NCBI GenBank assembly: GCA_900618425.1
Contig: UZAN01039375.1
Span: 41,113-105,112 of the forward strand
DNA: 64,000 nt
Origin: Echinostoma caproni
Lineage: Eukaryota > Platyhelminthes > Trematoda > Plagiorchiida > Echinostomatidae
Direction: 5' to 3'
Every line of letters starts with the position of its first letter. Position 1 is the first letter of the stretch. Positions 57,001 through 63,000 of this stretch are shown here, piece after piece. The notes under the pieces are model-generated. The model saw only the letters and a program-made list of their open reading frames with translations, made no database searches and was not told the origin of the DNA. The translations under genes were made by a program, and so were the position numbers.

Positions 57001-60000
57001 GATACAACAAAACTGTGGGAAGAGAGTAATCAATTCGAGTTATCAGCAGCCTTCACCACCGACAAGAATTGATCAATAGTCATGTATCATTTTTCGATGC
57101 ACCTCAGAAGCGGTCTTTTATTGGCAGTCTTACCAAAAGGAGTACTGTATTGAAAAATGTCTCCGGATTTACTTAAAAAATCCACTGTTCAAACTAACTA
57201 AACGAATATGCTTGGAGTGCTGTAGAGTGACGATNNNNNCGTGTTTTTGCACGAATTCCAATCAAAATTGGGACTGCTGTGAAACTGACACACAGAAGAT
57301 CTTTTTCAGGTTGCACCAACATAATCTAACGGATTCATGCAGGTTGGTTCGCTGATTTAAGTCTTACGTTAGAAGTGTGAAAAGTTCAGTAGCCCCTGTG
57401 GGATTCGGATCTACAAGTTGTATCGGTGCTGTCGGTATGGTCTCAAATTTCAGCTGGTTGAGCGTGCACTGTACAGAAAAGTAGGCGGTGTGCATGCGTG
57501 GATTCAAATGCCACCAAGGTTACTAAACGTTTGGTAGTTAAAACAAAATGACTGAATAGATATTTTTGGTACAAAAGCAAGCACTCACTTTGGTATTCAA
57601 CCTCTAAAAACATAAAGAATGGCATTCGTATGAAATCAGGATTAGTATTGGAATACATTTCTTTCATAAATATTGGGGATAATACACAAAATTAAGTTCA
57701 CAGACGTTGAGCAGTTGGTTGAAAATGCCCGATACACCTTCCATTTCCAAATTCTTAAACATTATTGTCTGTGATTTTGTGTTGGTTGAATGGTTCCCGC
57801 TCTTCTATAAATACATCAAAATATCAGTTGTGTCTTATTCTCCCTCAACTACACGCAATAACAGAGTATTTATACAGTGGTGACGGACCATTTCATGTGC
57901 AAAAGCATTCAGTTCTCTTGGTGTCCACATTCCTCATAATTGTACATAGTCATTATACCTTCTATCTGGGTTCCAAGAGGTTATCCGCCTCCATTTTCGA
58001 TTGGTTTTCCGTATTGTCAGAAATTTACTTATGCACTTGGTGCTTGGTATCATCAATTTATATACTTTTATTTATTTTCCCACGAGTGGTATTTGGCAGG
58101 TCTCCCGCTCAATGCTTATCATGTTGTACGTGATTTAGTTCACATTTTACTAACCTTGGGTACAACTCTACATTTCCACGTGTTAAGATTTATTCTTAGT
58201 GGAACAATTCATTCCCACGCATCCTTCTGTCACAAAAGTTTAACCAGAGGCACTCAACCGTTACAGGATCACCTCGGCTAAATCTAACAACAGGGATGAA
58301 TACCAAATTGTATACCGTGGTCCCACTAGATATACGTTCTCCAGAGTTCTTATTCGTCACTCTCCTACAGAGGCAGAACTGAACCAAGTTGCTCTCTAGG
58401 TCACATTTTGTTGTGCACACATTCATCCCCTAGAATGGATAGGTCGTATGCTTGTCTTCATTTCAATTCGTAGTCAACAAACGATTATTGGGATTCTGGC
58501 AAATGTTAACTGCAATAAGTATCAGAGAATTTTCGTAAAACATACGGAGTTCGTGTTCTGAAATTCAAATGAGAATTCATTGGGGAAAAAAGTCAAAAAA
58601 TTGCTTTCTGAATTTTCCTTTTGGAGAGCGTAAACCAGCTGTGAGTTGCATAGTTGCACGGAGCTACACAATCGTTGTTGTATGTAAAAACAACTAATGA
58701 ATATGAGATATCACAAAGGCAGTTACTTTCAACTGGTATATAAACGATAGTCAGTTGATCACTCGGGATATTTTATTTTATCTCATGGAGAGAGGTTTTC
58801 AGTTGACTATGTAAGTATCCTGTTAAAAATAAGATTAACTTATTGCTTTTCATCTTTTGTAAAAAGCTCCAGGTATCCAACACGTTTGTTTTTGATGAAT
58901 CAGTGACTGATCAATCACAGCGTATTTTGATTCACGGAAAAAAGGGACATGAAAGCATATATGCAACTGATCGAATAAATTATCCTAATCAAGTGACTCA
59001 AGGTTTAGGGTTTCCAACCCGAAGCGTATCCCTGTCTTTGTCTTGTTGTTTTATATCCTTTTTTATTTAATGAATATAGAAATATACCATCCACATTTAG
59101 GAGGGGGGGGGAGCGGTCAGATGAAGGATGCCTGGGAAAAGGGGTGGCAGGGGAGCGGTTCGAACCCAGGAATCCCAGGTGACCTAACCACTTGACCACC
59201 GTGAATAGTATACTCAACCGGCAAGTCATAACAAAAACAACAGCCAAGTGCTCTTCGTCGATCATCTCAGCCAGAATGCGTATGATCTCCTTAACGGTGG
59301 GACCTGGTACCAATACAGACTGCTTGAGATAACCCCAACCTAAATGCCTATAAAGATATACAGTTACTTGTTGGAGATGCGATTTGCTGTAAGACCAATA
59401 CAGTGTCATCATCTTTGTCAGTTGTAAGGTGTGTTTGTGTGCGTGGATGGGGATTACAAACGCACGTGAAAAAGTACGCGCGACTGATACACTGCCAGTT
59501 CATGAATCAACAAATCATGGTTGCTTGCTAACCACTCACACGAGGATTTTACCGCATTTGGGCGAAACCTGTCGAGTCTACGACAGAGAAAGTTGTTCGA
59601 ATGTTTCCTACCTTTCACTTATTAGCGCGCATTTTGAGTAAAATTTCCATGAAATGCGCGAATTGATGATGTAATTCAACTACGATTAGTTAAAACTGCA
59701 TACACGAGGACTGGGCAAAACTGTTTCGGATAAGCAGTATACGTATGAGATGCAAATGACCGGGTAGAGAAAACATGAACTAAAATCCGTTGTGATTGTT
59801 GTTCAGTGATTGTAACTCGCACAGAACCAAATATCATTCGCCGAGCTCAACCCACAAGTCTTTCAAGTCGCTAAACTCGGATGGAACTCGGTCGATGTCA
59901 CTGAATTGATCGTTTGGGAGTTGCCTTTGTTGATGGTGCGCCTTCAAAAGCACGCTGCTTGAGTGGTTTAGGGATGATGACATACCGTGTGGGTGACCTG

Positions 60001-63000
60001 CGGAGGTGACCACGGTGGACATCATAGCTGCTGTAAAAGCGACGGTGAAGGAGGATGCGCGAAGGACATTGGTACAGCTGGCGAAAAGCAGCGGGATCTC
60101 ATTGAGATCAGTCAGCACCATCTTATATGAGATGCTCGATCTTAGAAAGGCTTACACACAATGAGGAAAAGAAACCGGTTAGTGTGAATTAGTGGCGCAT
60201 TGTGCTTTCCAGGTTTGATGGTGGACGTTTTAAGACAGTTTGAGAGATCATCAGTAGTGATAAAGCCTGTCACCAGTCGCCGAAGACTGGACCGCCACTC
60301 ACTACTTGCCAAAAGCGATGGACGATGCTGCTAGGCGCCGTCCAACGATTTGAACATTAGGAACCTTGCTGCACCATGACAACGCACATGTATGAAGGTC
60401 TCTTGTAGTTGGCTATTTTCTGGCTACAGAACCTACCCAGGAGTTTAGTGGCATCCCACAATTCAGACTTGGCTCCGTCCGCCTTTTATATCTTCCCAAA
60501 TATTAAGCGCATGAACCTTGGAATCAGACACGGCTCACCAACATCTGCAGCAGAGGCCCTCATTGAACTGGCAGGAGGGTTATCCGCTTCAGCATGGTCA
60601 AGCTATTTCAGCAACTGGTTTGAGCGAATGGAACTGTGCAGGAAGGCTAGTAGAGAATATTTCTACAAAAGGCAATGCTCATTTAGTGTAACAAGTATAT
60701 CTTTATGCATCCGGAAACGTTTTGCCTAACCCTCGTAGGAATGCGTCAGGAAGTCAAACCAGCGTAAAACAATCTCAGTGATGATGATATTTATTGTTAT
60801 TCTCTATCCCAGAGACGGAAATCGTCGAGGATATTGTTCACGTTGAGACTGACACGTATGCGATGCAATCAAAGATGAAGCAAAGAGTTCAAACGTTCAG
60901 TGTATAAATGAAGTCCTCGGTGCAGATCAAATTCCGTTATCGACAAAGTACGAGGTTTATCAATTCTTGATAATAAAACAACTTACCCTTTTGTTTCACC
61001 TCTGAAAAATAACATAAATCGATCGGAACAAAGCAGAGTGTTCATCAATCCATTGAGTGCAGTATATTAAGAGGTGATAGGAACTCGAAAAACAATATCA
61101 CCAATGAACGTGCAATTAATTCCCACTCCAGATGTGCGGCAACGAAATAATTGTCATCCTGGTCATTTAATTCACAAAACGCATTCGAGATTTCGGAAAA
61201 AATAAAAAAAACAGACAATCCTTAGAGAATCAGGGCTCTTTGGCACTTTTTCAACCAAATACGGCTATGACAGTCTCAGTCAAACCATATACTTCTTAAA
61301 TACTAAAAACATTTGCTTTCAAAATGTTATCAGAAATTTGGTTTCAAAGCGAAACAAAGAAATTTAATCCTCACGCATACGAGCATAATTTCATCAAACA
61401 ACCTACCGTTAACGAAGGCTGCGAAATGTAAATTAATGATCGAACGTTTTATATATTGTTCAATTTAAGAAAAACCGCCAGCTTATTTTTAGTCAGTTTG
61501 CATATTCTGGAAAATCGAGGACAATTTGTTTGAGCATTTTTGAACTTAAAACCCGAAGATTTGCGGTTCGAGTCCTGAGATAGACAAAAATTGTGCGCAC
61601 TGCTGACAACTTCCAATTAGGATGAAACAGCTATCCTGTGAGTGAGTTACCGAGTGAGAATGAAACTTTCGGTGGGGTGGATTTCAACTGTTCGTCCCAA
61701 AGCCGTCCACCCCAAGCGCGTCCCCGCTGACGATATCTTTGGCTATTTATTGTGTGCAGTTTAGACGGGAATGAACAAGCCCGATGATCATCCGCCTTGG
61801 TTGATCGAGTAAGGAAAAGAACTACTTCAAAATGAATAGATAAATCTGTCATCATAATCAGGCATGAATGTTGAAATGAATCATTGCATTAGTGGGTTCG
61901 TTCTAGGTCCTCAGTAGCCTGATAAATAATTTATATTGAGGCAAAGGTCTGCTAGAATAACACCAATTCGTTTGAGTCAAATGCAAGTGCCTACATATTT
62001 CTGGCATCGAAAGGCACACTTGATAGAATGCATTACAATGGTACAAGGGTACAATAAAATAATCAACAGTATTTCACCTGAATAACAAAATTAAATTTCA
62101 ACTTAATCACTAGCTAACATAAATTCTCTAATAACTCACGAATTTACCATCACATTTTATCCATAATTCCAGTGGCAACCTGTCACCTACAGCTACTCCC
62201 TTTGTTACTCAGTTTCGTTGCATATTTTATCATCCTCAATGCATCATTCATCATTCTTGAAGCATGTTTCCACAGCCTAATTACATATGTGTCACCCTCA
62301 TAGTTCACTGAGTGGGGTGTGATGGTGAGAATAACTCCCAGTTATCCACGATGCAACAAAGGATGATGGCTTTGTATCCACCTTATTGAAACTTTCATCT
62401 CTACTCGATAAGTCACTCAAAATATACTTTTGCTTGTCCATGGAGAAACCAGTTCATCTTTACTGGAAGTGATTTTGATAGACCCGGTCGAATCGGTGCG
62501 GTGTGACGGCAGAAGAACCAATTACTTTGTTGATTTCCTATTAGAGTGCGATTGGTTGGATTCACTTGCAGTTACAACGGATTCGATTACAGTTGAACCA
62601 GCATATACAGTTAAGTTTTATCATGTGTGTGTGTTTGTGTGATGCTCATGATTGGTTGCAGCCAGGGAAGGCCAAGGGTTATAGGCCTTTGGTTTCATAA
62701 CGTAGGTTTATTTTATTGGATCGATAACTCCTCATTTGTGTTTGTCGCGATCATGTGACAAAACCGAGAGCGGTTTTGCAAGGTCTACTCTGTGATCGCT
62801 TGCATTCAAGTGTAGTGCCATGGCCGAGTTCGGTCTATGTGATGCAGTCAGGATCTTTGATGTGGGCTGAGTTCTGGATTCACGCATGTACTTGGGGATG
62901 TGTTCGCAGTGATCGGTTGGTACTACCAATATATACATTGTTGCCGCTGCAACGGAAGGCACGAATGGAATGGTAGATGGGCTCGACTGAGTATTTTGGC

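Noticed and set aside
59834..60121. 95-codon minus-strand ORF in a GC-richer segment
   Set aside because: No conserved motif seen. It lies next to the mariner relic and may be repeat-derived, but I cannot support a call.
60551..60556. 6-nt candidate ATGTTG with strong sites, minus strand
   Set aside because: It lies inside the mariner transposase relic and outside the exon pattern.
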